64,000 nucleotides of DNA from NCBI RefSeq assembly GCF_000211855.2, contig NC_015638.1:496001-560000 (forward strand), in the 5' to 3' direction. Source of the stretch: Lacinutrix sp. 5H-3-7-4. GTDB taxonomy: Bacteria > Bacteroidota > Bacteroidia > Flavobacteriales > Flavobacteriaceae. A program made the translations under genes and the position numbers. The notes under the pieces were generated by a model. The model had not been told where the DNA came from. It did no database searches and worked only from the letters and a program-made list of their open reading frames with translations. Positions 1 through 8,012 of this stretch are shown here, in pieces. Numbering within the stretch: the stretch's first letter is position 1; the number at the start of each line of letters is the position of its first letter.

Positions 1-162
1 ATTAACTATAGCTTTTACTACCTGACTTGGTGGCTGCAAATCTGGACTACCAATACCTAAATTAATTATTGGCTTACCTGTATCTTTAAGAAGTCTTACT
101 TCTTTTAGTTTTTTTGAAAAGTAGTACTCTTCAACAGTTTGTAATCTTTTAGCTAATTCCAT
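1..162 (-). CDS. PLP-dependent aminotransferase, N-terminal part (runs off the window)
   Basis: The 54 visible codons start at ATG 160-162 and read into NLGIGSPDLQPP, the N-terminal substrate-loop region of class I/II aminotransferases. The start overlaps the pheA stop by one base (TAATG), so the two are probably translationally coupled. In Bacteroidetes an aminotransferase of this type usually follows pheA and precedes tyrA, making phenylalanine and tyrosine from their keto acids; that role is inferred from position. The remaining gene, including the PLP lysine, lies outside the window. Confidence 0.85.
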   Translation of the reverse strand, partial: MELAKRLQTVEEYYFSKKLKEVRLLKDTGKPIINLGIGSPDLQPPSQVVKAIVN

Positions 163-986
163 TACACTTTAGCGTTTTTATATTCTCCTAATATTTTAAA
201 ATGTGTGGCCATTATTTTTATTATTGCTTTCGCTTTTTCAAAATCTTTATAGTCTTGAAAAGTCACATCTACAAAAAATGAATAGAGCCATGGTGTTTCA
301 ACAACAGGTAATGACTGGATTTTTGTTAAACTTAGTTTACAATCACTCATTACATTTAATAAAGCAGCTAAACTTCCTCGTTTATGGTCTAATTGAAATT
401 TAATTGAAGCTTTATTTATGTTTTTTAAATGACGCTCTGCTTTTAATTTTACTATTACAAAACGTGTTTCATTATGTTTTATACTCTGAATGCTTTTGGC
501 TATAATATCTAGTTTAAAAATTTTAGCTGCCAATGTACTTGCTATTGCTGCTGTCTCTTTTGTATTATTTGTGGCTATTCGCTTTGCTACATCTGCAGTA
601 TCCTTATCTTCTATTAGTTTTATATGCGGATAATTTTTAAAAAAAGCTTTACACTGCAACAATGCCATTGGGTGCGAGTAAACCTCTTTTATATCTTTAA
701 TGGTTTGACCAGGCAATACCATTAATTGGTGTTGAATATCTAAATAATACTCTCCAACTATTTGCAAGTTGTGATTATCTATTAAAGCATAATTTGGAAT
801 TATAGAACCTGCTATTGAATTCTCGAGCGCCATAATTGCGGCATCGGTTTTACCACTTAATAAGGCGTTTACCGTTTCATCAAAAGACAAACACTCTTCA
901 ACAACTGTTGCTTCACCAAAATATTCTTGTGATACTATATGATGAAAAGACCCTTGTATTCCTTGTATTGCTACTGCTTTATTCAA
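162..986 (-). CDS. pheA: prephenate dehydratase
   Basis: Converts prephenate to phenylpyruvate in phenylalanine synthesis; cytoplasmic. The 274 residues match a stand-alone PDT-ACT enzyme: IQGIQGSFHH at the N-terminus, the catalytic TRF motif at residues 174-176, then an ACT domain with GSLAALL (204-210). The usual ESRP allosteric motif reads QSLP (224-227), so phenylalanine feedback may be altered or simply of the Bacteroidetes type. The only plausible start is TTG at 984-986, which lies inside the stop of a three-codon ATG ORF (983-994). The gene sits directly behind a leader-peptide attenuator and overlaps the aminotransferase gene by one base. Confidence 0.93.
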   Translation of the reverse strand: MNKAVAIQGIQGSFHHIVSQEYFGEATVVEECLSFDETVNALLSGKTDAAIMALENSIAGSIIPNYALIDNHNLQIVGEYYLDIQHQLMVLPGQTIKDIKEVYSHPMALLQCKAFFKNYPHIKLIEDKDTADVAKRIATNNTKETAAIASTLAAKIFKLDIIAKSIQSIKHNETRFVIVKLKAERHLKNINKASIKFQLDHKRGSLAALLNVMSDCKLSLTKIQSLPVVETPWLYSFFVDVTFQDYKDFEKAKAIIKIMATHFKILGEYKNAKV

Positions 987-1010
987 CTTGCCATGTTTTA
1001 ATTATATTCC

Positions 1011-1041
1011 AAAAAAAAAGTCCCGATAAAAAATCGAGACT
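1011..1041 (-). terminator. intrinsic terminator of the pheA attenuator
   Basis: On the minus strand a 9-bp stem (arms 1033-1041 and 1019-1027, one G-U wobble that is a mismatch on the plus strand) with a five-base loop is followed by nine U residues at 1011-1019. It lies between the aromatic leader peptide and pheA, with no upstream full gene on this strand to terminate, so it acts as a conditional terminator. Its 5' arm contains GTCTCG, which can pair instead with CGAGAC inside the leader peptide coding region. Confidence 0.85.
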
Positions 1042-1071
1042 TAAGTTTAAATATATGTTTTTAATCAAAAA

Positions 1072-1149
1072 TTACACATACAGCGTCTCGTTCTTTTTGC
1101 TAAAAAAGAAGTAAAACCAGCTATAATATGTATTTTGTATTGTTCTCAT
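1072..1149 (-). CDS. aromatic amino-acid leader peptide (pheA operon)
   Basis: A 25-codon ORF from ATG 1147-1149 to TAA 1072-1074. Codons 8-16 encode YYSWFYFFF, so eight of nine residues are Tyr, Trp or Phe; chance is a poor explanation directly upstream of pheA. Codons 20-22 carry CGAGAC (1085-1090), complementary to the 5' arm of the downstream terminator. Stalling in the aromatic run would free this segment to form an antiterminator, while a ribosome at the stop codon would cover it. This is the layout of classical transcription attenuation. Too short for ordinary gene finders. Confidence 0.85.
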   Translation of the reverse strand: MRTIQNTYYSWFYFFFSKKNETLYV

Positions 1150-1186
1150 CTATAATTTTCGCGTGAGCGATAATTTATTTATAGTG

Positions 1187-1216
1187 CTAAAGTAAATAAT
1201 TATTTCACAAATCAAA
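1187..1216 (-). promoter_or_regulatory. promoter of the pheA leader transcript
   Basis: Minus-strand TTTG at 1213-1216, 18 bp spacer, then TACTTTAG at 1187-1194, one base off the Bacteroidetes TAnnTTTG box. It predicts a transcript start near 1180, about 30 bases before the leader peptide ATG. Between them, around 1151-1174, lies a hairpin with CGC arms and a four-base loop. Confidence 0.6.
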
Positions 1217-1274
1217 ATACTAATTGGTGAATTTTAGTGTTTTACTGAAAGAATTAAAGATTTACAAACAAACC

Positions 1275-1304
1275 TTTGTTTAATTTACAGAATGTTTATT
1301 TTTG
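1275..1304 (+). promoter_or_regulatory. promoter of gldA
   Basis: TTTG at 1275-1278, 18 bp spacer, TATTTTTG at 1297-1304: both elements match the Bacteroidetes housekeeping consensus. The gldA ATG follows 15 bases later. The promoter is divergent from the pheA leader promoter. Confidence 0.75.
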
Positions 1305-1319
1305 AGAAAAGAAATTTAG

Positions 1320-2213
1320 ATGTCTATAAAAGTTGAAAATATATCGAAAGTTTACGGTGAGCAAAAAGCCTTAAACAATGTTAGTTTTGAAATTCAAAAA
1401 CCTGAAATTGTTGGGTTTCTTGGACCTAATGGCGCTGGAAAATCTACAATGATGAAGATTTTAACCACTTTTATAAACCCTACACAAGGCGAAGCTACTG
1501 TAAATAACCATTCTATTTTAACAAATTCGAAATTAGTACAGCAAAGTGTTGGTTACCTACCAGAACATAATCCCTTATATCTTGAATTATATGTTAGAGA
1601 ATATTTAGCTTTTAATGCTAACGTACATAAAGTGAGTAAAAATAGAATTGAAGAAGTTATAGCGTTAACAGGTTTGCAACCAGAATCTCATAAAAAAATA
1701 CAGCAACTCTCTAAAGGCTACAGGCAACGTGTTGGTCTTGCCAATGCTTTATTACATAATCCAGATGTTTTAATTTTAGATGAACCTACAACTGGTTTAG
1801 ACCCTAATCAACTAGTTGATATTAGAAACTTAATTAAATCTATTGGAAAAGAAAAAACAGTGTTTTTATCTACACATATTATGCAAGAAGTTGAAGCTAT
1901 GTGTGATCGTGTTATTATTATAAATAAAGGTGAAATAGTAGCCAATAAAAAATTAAGTGAACTTAGAGAAGGACAAGAACAAGTTGTGATTGTTGAATTT
2001 GACTACCGTGTTGAAGAACCTTTTTTATTAAGATTACCTAATGTAAAAAGCGTAAAAAACACACATGACTTTATTTATGAGATCACTTTTTCTACTAAAG
2101 AAGACATGCGTTCTCATGTGTTCGATTTTGCTCACGATAATGAGTTAAAAATCTTACAACTTAACCAAAAGAATGCAAGTTTAGAAAGCATGTTTAGAGA
2201 TTTAACAGCCTAA
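1320..2213 (+). CDS. gldA: gliding motility ABC transporter ATP-binding subunit GldA
   Basis: ATPase of the Gld ABC transporter, needed for surface gliding in flavobacteria. The 297-residue protein has Walker A GPNGAGKST (35-43), signature LSKGYRQRVGLA (130-141), Walker B LILDEP (151-156) and the H-loop histidine near 186. Sequence and length fit GldA. The partner subunits GldF and GldG are not adjacent, which is usual since gldFG often lie elsewhere. Transcribed alone from its own promoter; the next gene converges on it with six bases between stops. Confidence 0.87.
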   Translation: MSIKVENISKVYGEQKALNNVSFEIQKPEIVGFLGPNGAGKSTMMKILTTFINPTQGEATVNNHSILTNSKLVQQSVGYLPEHNPLYLELYVREYLAFNANVHKVSKNRIEEVIALTGLQPESHKKIQQLSKGYRQRVGLANALLHNPDVLILDEPTTGLDPNQLVDIRNLIKSIGKEKTVFLSTHIMQEVEAMCDRVIIINKGEIVANKKLSELREGQEQVVIVEFDYRVEEPFLLRLPNVKSVKNTHDFIYEITFSTKEDMRSHVFDFAHDNELKILQLNQKNASLESMFRDLTA

Positions 2214-2219
2214 AACCTA

Positions 2220-2966
2220 TTACTCGAATATTACACGACCGTTATATTGCTCTTGAATATCTAGATTTGGTGGTGTGTTTGTTGCAATAACATCACCTGT
2301 ACTTACTAGATTTGCTGTTAAAGATACTTGAGGGTTTACAATAATATCATTACTACCGCGATGATAAATTGTTACGTTTTGAGCAATAAGATTTCTAGCT
2401 TCAAAACGGGCGTCTCCTGCTGCAAAATTTATATTAAGGTTATTAACTGTACCTTCAATAAATGTAGTTGACAAATTATTTATTACAAATTGTAAATTGT
2501 TACAATTTACTTGCAAATTAAACAAGCCGTCTGAACGTAATGTGCTATCTGAATCGTCTTCGGAAATGAGTTTTAAAGTATCATAATTTAAAACGCCATC
2601 ACTACGTGTTGGCATACCGGTTGCCGAACGTATTTCGGTTAAATTTGGTGCAGACACATAAACTTTTGTAATACCATATTCACGTGTAATATTACAAGAA
2701 TTATTGTTTTTTAATAACAACCTTCCGTCTTGTACGCTTACCTCAATATCATCTATTAAATATTCTCCAGATTCTACTACAACTTTATATTCTGCTGCTT
2801 GTTTTATAATTAACTCGGTACGTTCAAACACTGTTATCTTCGTAAATTCTTCTACAAAATATTCTTCTTGTATAATATCTCCAGAATTTTGAAAACAATC
2901 TGGTGCACTATCATTGTTACAGCTACTAACTAGTATTAATGCGATTATATATATAATTTTTTTCAT
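2220..2966 (-). CDS. GIN-domain (DUF2807) lipoprotein
   Basis: A 248-residue predicted lipoprotein: signal peptide with lipobox LVSSC (Cys 16), then a beta-helical head domain of the DUF2807/GIN type, seen as alternating hydrophobic strands with ITVFERTELII near residue 43 and repeated Asn/Asp turns. Such proteins are common on the Bacteroidetes surface and have no established function. It lacks an obvious partner; the PagL-like gene upstream on the same strand is 31 bases away, so the two could be cotranscribed. Confidence 0.7.
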   Translation of the reverse strand: MKKIIYIIALILVSSCNNDSAPDCFQNSGDIIQEEYFVEEFTKITVFERTELIIKQAAEYKVVVESGEYLIDDIEVSVQDGRLLLKNNNSCNITREYGITKVYVSAPNLTEIRSATGMPTRSDGVLNYDTLKLISEDDSDSTLRSDGLFNLQVNCNNLQFVINNLSTTFIEGTVNNLNINFAAGDARFEARNLIAQNVTIYHRGSNDIIVNPQVSLTANLVSTGDVIATNTPPNLDIQEQYNGRVIFE

Positions 2967-2997
2967 TTTAATTTTACTTAAATCTAGCTTTATACTT

Positions 2998-4092
2998 TTA
3001 TAATCTTACTCCAATTCCAAACTCAACAGCTTCTGCTTTTGCACCGTGAGACTTTAATGTAATTGCGCCAAATAACTTATCGCCAAAATAGCGTTTTAAA
3101 CCAATTCTATTATATACACGACCTTCAAAATCATATGGATAATAAACATAATAGCCTAACTGTGTTATAAATGACATTTTATTAATAAATAACTCATGGC
3201 CTACAAATACACCAACACGCTTATAATCTTCATCTCCTGTTACATTATTTAATGGGTAAGCTATTGAATAGAATTCTATAAGTTCTTTTAAAAATGTTGA
3301 AAAGAAAACATCTGTTCCTACTTGTATCGAAGATTTTCGGTTTAAACGTTTATCTGCATAAAAGGATAAAATATAAAAAGGAAATTGGCCAGTATCATTA
3401 ATATCACTTTCATTAACTCCACCTCTAAATGCAATGTTATATTTAATTTTTTCGGTGAATTTTTTATCTTCAGTAGACGCTATATAATCTGGTTGATTAT
3501 CATAATCTAAGGTATAATTTGCTCCTATATTAAAGGCAAATGTATTTGTTGAATTATTAGGTGCTTTAAAGTTTGCATTAGAATAATGTATAATTGAAAT
3601 CCCTGCTTGTAAACCAAATCCTTTAAAAATATTTTGTTTATCGTAATTCAACATAACGTATGTTGAACTTAATAAATCTGAACCATATGCATTATTTCTA
3701 AAGTTCTCTACCTTATCGTAAGGATTTGTAGCATAAGCAATACCTTGACCAATTCTAAATTTTAAATTTCGGTTTAAAAAGTAAAAATTAAAGTGAGCAT
3801 ATAAACCATAATTTTCTCCCAGATGATAGTTTTTCATATCCTGGTAAATAAAAGATGCGCCGTAATCTGGATAATTATACCTGCTTTCCCAAGCCTTATT
3901 ACCAAATGTTTTTTGGTTAAAACCCAATATAACTCCTGTAGGATGATCTGTAATTAAATGTGCGATATCTGGATTATGCTCTAAAACAGTACCATAAAAA
4001 TAATTAGCATCTAAAGTAAAAGGATTTTTTTTATCCTGAGCATTGGTAAAAAAAGTACATAAAGCTAATATACAACCTAAGTAATATTTCAT
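2998..4092 (-). CDS. acyloxyacyl hydrolase / PagL-like lipid A deacylase family outer-membrane protein
   Basis: 364 residues with a signal peptide ending at TNAQ (about residue 19) and an amphipathic strand pattern typical of an outer-membrane barrel. The HYSN sequence at 169-172 resembles the His-x-Ser catalytic motif of lipid A 3-O-deacylase PagL (HxSN). Flavobacterial proteins of this kind are annotated as acyloxyacyl hydrolases but are about twice the length of PagL, so the activity is inferred. A TACTTTTG box lies at 4113-4120 upstream. Confidence 0.6.
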   Translation of the reverse strand: MKYYLGCILALCTFFTNAQDKKNPFTLDANYFYGTVLEHNPDIAHLITDHPTGVILGFNQKTFGNKAWESRYNYPDYGASFIYQDMKNYHLGENYGLYAHFNFYFLNRNLKFRIGQGIAYATNPYDKVENFRNNAYGSDLLSSTYVMLNYDKQNIFKGFGLQAGISIIHYSNANFKAPNNSTNTFAFNIGANYTLDYDNQPDYIASTEDKKFTEKIKYNIAFRGGVNESDINDTGQFPFYILSFYADKRLNRKSSIQVGTDVFFSTFLKELIEFYSIAYPLNNVTGDEDYKRVGVFVGHELFINKMSFITQLGYYVYYPYDFEGRVYNRIGLKRYFGDKLFGAITLKSHGAKAEAVEFGIGVRL

Positions 4093-4145
4093 TAATTCAA
4101 ATAGTTAGGCAGCAAAAGTATGTAATTTATTTTAAGGATGTATTG

Positions 4146-5393
4146 CTATTGAATAAATCCTGCACCAACCGTATTTTTCGAATATGTATCTATTAAAATA
4201 AACGACCCGTTTGTTCTATGCGCTTTAAAAGCATCAAAAAATATTGGTTTATTAGTTTTAAAAGAAACTTGTGCAATATCATTTATACCTAAAACTTCGA
4301 CTGTAGTATCATGACCAGAATAATCTGGATTAATTTTATGTTCTATGGTAGCTACTTTTGCTAAAACCTTATTAATTCCATGCTGTAAAATATATTTATT
4401 TCCAGGTTTTAACTGGTTAGTATCCATCCAAGAAACTGTAGCTGTAAATGCTTTATCTATGGTAGGCAAATCGTTTGCTTTTACAATCATATCTCCACGA
4501 GAAATGTTTACATCATCTTCAAGTGTAATGGTAACAGATGTTCGTCTTTGGGCTGTTTGTAGTTTTTTATCGTAAAATAAAATGTCTTTAATTTTTGATT
4601 TGGTTTGAGATGGTAAAATTACGACTTCATCACCTACATTAAATTCTCCACCATAAACTTTTCCTGCATAACCTCTAAAATCATGAAACTCATCGGTTTT
4701 TGGCCTAATTACATATTGTACAGGAAATCGAGGTGTTCCTGAGTTATAAATTGCAGATTGATCTAAATTCTCTAAATGGTTTAGTACTGTTTCTCCTGTA
4801 TACCAACTCATATTTTTAGATTTTTCAACAACATTATCTCCTTTTAAAGCTGAAACAGGAATAAAAGTAATTCTTTGATCTTGATAATCGCGTTTAGCCA
4901 TTAATTCTTGAAATTCTGCTTTTATGTTATTGTAAACGTCTTCAGAAAAATCTACCAAATCCATTTTATTTATTGCTACAACAACATCTTTAATACGCAA
5001 TAAATTATTTATAAAAAAATGTCTGTTAGTTTGCTCTATAACTCCTTTTCTTGCATCAATTAAAATTATAGAAGCTTGAGAGGTTGATGCTCCTGTAACC
5101 ATGTTTCGTGTATATTCTACATGACCTGGAGTATCTGCAATAATATAGCTTCGTTTTTGTGTAGAAAAATAAATATGTGCAACATCTATAGTTATGCCTT
5201 GTTCTCTTTCTGCAACTAAACCATCTGTTGCTAAAGAAAAGTCTAAATAATCGTAACCTAAAGCTTTACTTTTGGTTTCAATTGCTTCTAATTTATCTGT
5301 AGTTAAAGATTTTGTATCGTATAATAATCTTCCAATTAAAGTACTTTTACCATCGTCTACACTTCCTGCTGTTGCTATTTTTAATACGTCCAT
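4146..5393 (-). CDS. cysN: sulfate adenylyltransferase subunit 1 (GTPase)
   Basis: GTPase subunit of ATP sulfurylase, which couples GTP hydrolysis to formation of adenosine 5'-phosphosulfate with CysD. The 415-residue protein has the G1 loop GSVDDGKST (10-18), DTPGH (87-91) and NKMD (142-145), followed by EF-Tu-like beta-barrel domains. Length fits CysN alone, so no fused CysC (APS kinase) domain is present. Last gene of the cys operon; 77 bases separate it from cysD. Confidence 0.95.
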   Translation of the reverse strand: MDVLKIATAGSVDDGKSTLIGRLLYDTKSLTTDKLEAIETKSKALGYDYLDFSLATDGLVAEREQGITIDVAHIYFSTQKRSYIIADTPGHVEYTRNMVTGASTSQASIILIDARKGVIEQTNRHFFINNLLRIKDVVVAINKMDLVDFSEDVYNNIKAEFQELMAKRDYQDQRITFIPVSALKGDNVVEKSKNMSWYTGETVLNHLENLDQSAIYNSGTPRFPVQYVIRPKTDEFHDFRGYAGKVYGGEFNVGDEVVILPSQTKSKIKDILFYDKKLQTAQRRTSVTITLEDDVNISRGDMIVKANDLPTIDKAFTATVSWMDTNQLKPGNKYILQHGINKVLAKVATIEHKINPDYSGHDTTVEVLGINDIAQVSFKTNKPIFFDAFKAHRTNGSFILIDTYSKNTVGAGFIQ

Positions 5394-5470
5394 TTTTTAT
5401 GACTATTAGCTAAAATTTTAGCTTTTTTTTTGAAATTCGATAATTAAATTAATCTAAAGGTTTTTCGGTT

Positions 5471-6361
5471 TTAAAAGTAACCTACTTGCTTTCGTTTTTC
5501 CATTGCGGCTTCACTTCGCTTATCGTCGATTCTCGCACCACGCTCAGATATTGTTGAATTTCTAATTTCTTCTACAACCTTACTTATTGTTGAAGCTTGA
5601 GATAGAACAGCTGCTGTACAAGACATATCTCCAACGGTTCTAAATCTTACCATACGGTTTTCTACAATTTCATCTTCTTCTCTAAATACGACCTCATCGT
5701 CTGCAGACCAGATTAATCCATCTCTTAAAAATGTGGCTCTAGTATGTGCAAAATAAATTGAAGGGATTTCTATGTTTTCTCTTTCTATATAAGACCAAAC
5801 ATCTAATTCTGTCCAATTAGAAATAGGAAAAACACGTACATTTTGACCTAATTCTATTTCACCGTTAAGCATATCGAATAATTCTGGACGTTGGTTTTTT
5901 TCATCCCATTGCCCAAAGTCATCACGAACAGAAAATATACGTTCTTTAGCTCTTGCCTTTTCCTCATCTCGTCTAGCGCCACCAATGCAGGCATCAAACT
6001 TAAATTCTTCAATAGCATCTAAAAGTGTGGTTGTTTGCAAGCTATTTCTACTAGCATAACGGCCTTCTTCTTCTTTTACCTTACCTTGATCTATAGCATC
6101 TTGAACATGCCTAACAATAAGTTCTAACCCAAGTTCTTTTACTAAACGGTCTCTAAACTCTATTGTTTCTGGAAAATTATGTCCCGTATCAATATGCATT
6201 AATGGAAAAGGAATTTTTGCAGGATAAAAGGCTTTTTGCGCTAACCTAACTAAAGTAATAGAGTCTTTTCCTCCTGAAAAAAGTAACACAGGTTTTTCAA
6301 ACTGAGCAGCTACTTCTCTAAATATGTATATTGATTCGCTTTCTAAGGGATTAATTGTCAT
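5471..6361 (-). CDS. cysD: sulfate adenylyltransferase subunit 2
   Basis: Catalytic subunit of ATP sulfurylase; ATP plus sulfate to APS and pyrophosphate. The 296 residues carry the PP-loop FSGGKDS (28-34) and end in the conserved MEKRKQVGYF. Length is normal for CysD. It follows cysH by 19 bases and precedes cysN, so the adenylyltransferase is assembled from one transcript. Confidence 0.95.
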   Translation of the reverse strand: MTINPLESESIYIFREVAAQFEKPVLLFSGGKDSITLVRLAQKAFYPAKIPFPLMHIDTGHNFPETIEFRDRLVKELGLELIVRHVQDAIDQGKVKEEEGRYASRNSLQTTTLLDAIEEFKFDACIGGARRDEEKARAKERIFSVRDDFGQWDEKNQRPELFDMLNGEIELGQNVRVFPISNWTELDVWSYIERENIEIPSIYFAHTRATFLRDGLIWSADDEVVFREEDEIVENRMVRFRTVGDMSCTAAVLSQASTISKVVEEIRNSTISERGARIDDKRSEAAMEKRKQVGYF

Positions 6362-6380
6362 TGTTTTTATTTTAAATTAA

Positions 6381-7004
6381 TTACGAATGAAGTCCACATT
6401 CTCTGTTTCCTAATACTTTAGTAGGATCAAAGTATTTATGTTCGTTTGGTAAATTATATTTTGATAAATAAACATCTAACTCTGCATCTGAAAAATTATA
6501 AAATGGGCTAACTTTAATTACACCATTTTTATCTTTTGAAACCACGTCTATACTATCTCTAAAAATGGTTTGTCCTTTACGTAAATTAGTAAACCAAACA
6601 TCTGGGTTTTGTGCTTTAAAAGCGCGTTTAAAAGGCTCAAGTTTTACTTGCTCTGTAAAGATTTTGTGATCTGGATGATTTACATCTGGTATGCCTAAAA
6701 CGACATCGCGATGCGCAGTAGATTGTTTAGGCACATATAAATCTATTTTTAAATTTAAAGTTTCTATTAATTCTTGAGCGTGTTTGTATGTGTTTGGTGT
6801 ATTATACCCTGTATCACACCATATTACATTAATATTTTTGTTTTGACTAGAAACTAAATGTAAAATTGCTGCTTCGTAAGGTCTAAAATTTGTTGTTACA
6901 ACAGGTTTTGTAGCAATACCTAATGCCCATTTCACAATAGCTTCGGGACTTTTATTTTTTAAATTATTATTTATTTCTTCTATATTCATTTTTACTTTCC
7001 CCAT
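6381..7004 (-). CDS. cysH: phosphoadenylyl-/adenylyl-sulfate reductase
   Basis: Reduces PAPS or APS to sulfite with thioredoxin. The 207 residues end with ECGLHS; Cys 203 is the catalytic cysteine of the family. The paired-Cys motifs that hold an Fe-S cluster in APS reductases are absent (NLRKGQT where CCxxRK would stand), which favours PAPS as substrate, although no cysC is seen here. Two starts are possible: ATG 7002-7004, overlapping the upstream gene by 13 bases, or ATG 6987-6989, giving MNIEE and a small gap; the second looks more natural. Confidence 0.88.
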   Translation of the reverse strand: MGKVKMNIEEINNNLKNKSPEAIVKWALGIATKPVVTTNFRPYEAAILHLVSSQNKNINVIWCDTGYNTPNTYKHAQELIETLNLKIDLYVPKQSTAHRDVVLGIPDVNHPDHKIFTEQVKLEPFKRAFKAQNPDVWFTNLRKGQTIFRDSIDVVSKDKNGVIKVSPFYNFSDAELDVYLSKYNLPNEHKYFDPTKVLGNRECGLHS

Positions 7005-7246
7005 TTAATTTTACTCCAAGCACGTTCATGAAAGAAGTACAATATCATTTTGGTAAATAATTCTACCATACCAATACTAAATGCCATTTTTAAAGTTCCT
7101 GTTATTAGATAAGAAATCACTATTGTATCTAAAGTTCCAATAAGTCTCCAACTAATGGTTTTTATTAAACTCCTACTTACTTTTTCGCCATTCTTACTAG
7201 AAGTTTGTTTTTGCTTTTCGGCTTTGTAAAAAAGATCTAATATCAT
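6992..7246 (-). CDS. DUF2061 membrane protein of the cys operon
   Basis: 84 residues with two hydrophobic segments (about 33-50 and 53-72) and the RSLIKTISWRLIGTLDT signature typical of DUF2061. Function is unknown. Such genes often sit with sulfate assimilation genes in Bacteroidetes; here it is first in the cys operon, directly behind the promoter and operator, and its end overlaps the annotated cysH start. Confidence 0.8.
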   Translation of the reverse strand: MILDLFYKAEKQKQTSSKNGEKVSRSLIKTISWRLIGTLDTIVISYLITGTLKMAFSIGMVELFTKMILYFFHERAWSKIKWGK

Positions 7247-7262
7247 AATAAAAGTTTAATTA

Positions 7263-7288
7263 CTACTTAATCCCTATCGGAATAGTAG
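7263..7288 (-). promoter_or_regulatory. imperfect palindromic operator before the cys operon
   Basis: Half-sites CTACTTAATCCC (7263-7274) and GGAATAGTAG (7279-7288) form an interrupted inverted repeat around TATC. It lies ten bases downstream of a TACATTTG box (7298-7305, minus strand), so it would cover the transcription start. The gene immediately upstream encodes an Rrf2-type repressor, its most likely ligand; this is inference. Confidence 0.55.
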
Positions 7289-7297
7289 ACTAAAGTG

Positions 7298-7305
7298 CAA
7301 ATGTA
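7298..7305 (-). promoter_or_regulatory. -7 box of the cys operon promoter
   Basis: Minus-strand TACATTTG matches TAnnTTTG; a CTTG lies about 20 bp upstream in place of the usual TTTG. The DUF2061 start codon is about 50 bases downstream, with the palindromic operator in between. Confidence 0.6.
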
Positions 7306-7335
7306 TTATTTGATATTAGTAAATACAAGTGATTG

Positions 7336-7743
7336 TTAAATAAAATCTGCTAAAGTTTTGTTATTAAAAATTTTAAGAGAGCTATCTCGTACTTCTTCCA
7401 TAAGGTTATGTACTGCGCAAACCGTTTCATCTGGGCAATCATCACAAGGCTCGTAAAAGTTAAGACTAACACAAGGTACCATTGCAATTGGTCCTTCGAG
7501 TACACGCATAACTTCTGCCATAGCAACAGTTTCTGGTTCTTTTACTAAGTAATAACCACCTAACTTTCCTTTTTTAGAACCTAAAATTCCTTTTTTCTTT
7601 AAAGTAAGTAAAATGCTTTCTAAAAATTTTTGCGAGATATTTTCGGCTTTAGAAATTGTAGCAATTTGAACTGGCACACGTACTTCTTGCTTGGCTAAAT
7701 ATACCAAAGCTTTAATTCCGTATTTTGTTTTTTTAGATAACAT
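7336..7743 (-). CDS. Rrf2-family transcriptional regulator
   Basis: 135 residues with the Rrf2 winged-helix start (KTKYGIKALVYLA), recognition region GKLGGYYL (59-66) and a cysteine cluster at 91, 100, 103 and 109 that could bind an Fe-S centre or sense thiols. Four cysteines rather than three is slightly unusual. Its place just before the sulfate operon suggests a CymR/IscR-like role in cysteine or redox control. A TACATTTG box (7748-7755) ends only four bases before the ATG, so the mRNA may be nearly leaderless. Confidence 0.85.
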   Translation of the reverse strand: MLSKKTKYGIKALVYLAKQEVRVPVQIATISKAENISQKFLESILLTLKKKGILGSKKGKLGGYYLVKEPETVAMAEVMRVLEGPIAMVPCVSLNFYEPCDDCPDETVCAVHNLMEEVRDSSLKIFNNKTLADFI

Positions 7744-7940
7744 GCCACAAATGTAATTATTTTTAATTATCTAAAAATGGCTAATATTAATGCTTAAGAT
7801 TTTGTTTTAAAAGCAGATACCATTAATTATGAATTTATTAAAAAAGTATAGCTAACTAAGTCAAAACCTAAGTTTATCTTAAAAAAAACAAAAAAAATAC
7901 TCTATCCATATAATTTTTATATTTTTGCAGAAATTATTTA

Positions 7941-7988
7941 GAGGACGGATTTGACTGATTGCAACCTCAATAAAAAATGCTAAAGGCA
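7941..7988 (+). ncRNA. SAM-II-like riboswitch upstream of metK
   Basis: The segment has the SAM-II layout: P1 arms GAGG (7941-7944) and CCTC (7965-7968), a loop with GGATTTGAC then GATTGCAA matching the SAM-II core (GATTT, then ATTGCAA), and a 3' A-rich strand ending in GCTAAAGG (7979-7986) that corresponds to the pseudoknot strand. A TATTTTTG box lies at 7920-7927. metK begins 55 bases downstream, so feedback by the product SAM makes sense. The assignment is by pattern recall, without a covariance model. Confidence 0.7.
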
Positions 7989-8012
7989 GTGTAAACTTCC
8001 TTCGACGCTCTC

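Noticed and set aside
162-986. Possible frameshift at the pheA start because of the upstream ATG ending in TGA
   Set aside because: From TTG the protein begins as known PheA proteins do, and nothing of the family is missing upstream, so no frameshift is needed.
5407-5431. Palindrome AGCTAAAATTTTAGCT with a T run, between cysD and cysN
   Set aside because: The T run is on the plus strand, where no gene would be terminated; on the cys strand there is no U run. Probably a chance AT-rich palindrome.
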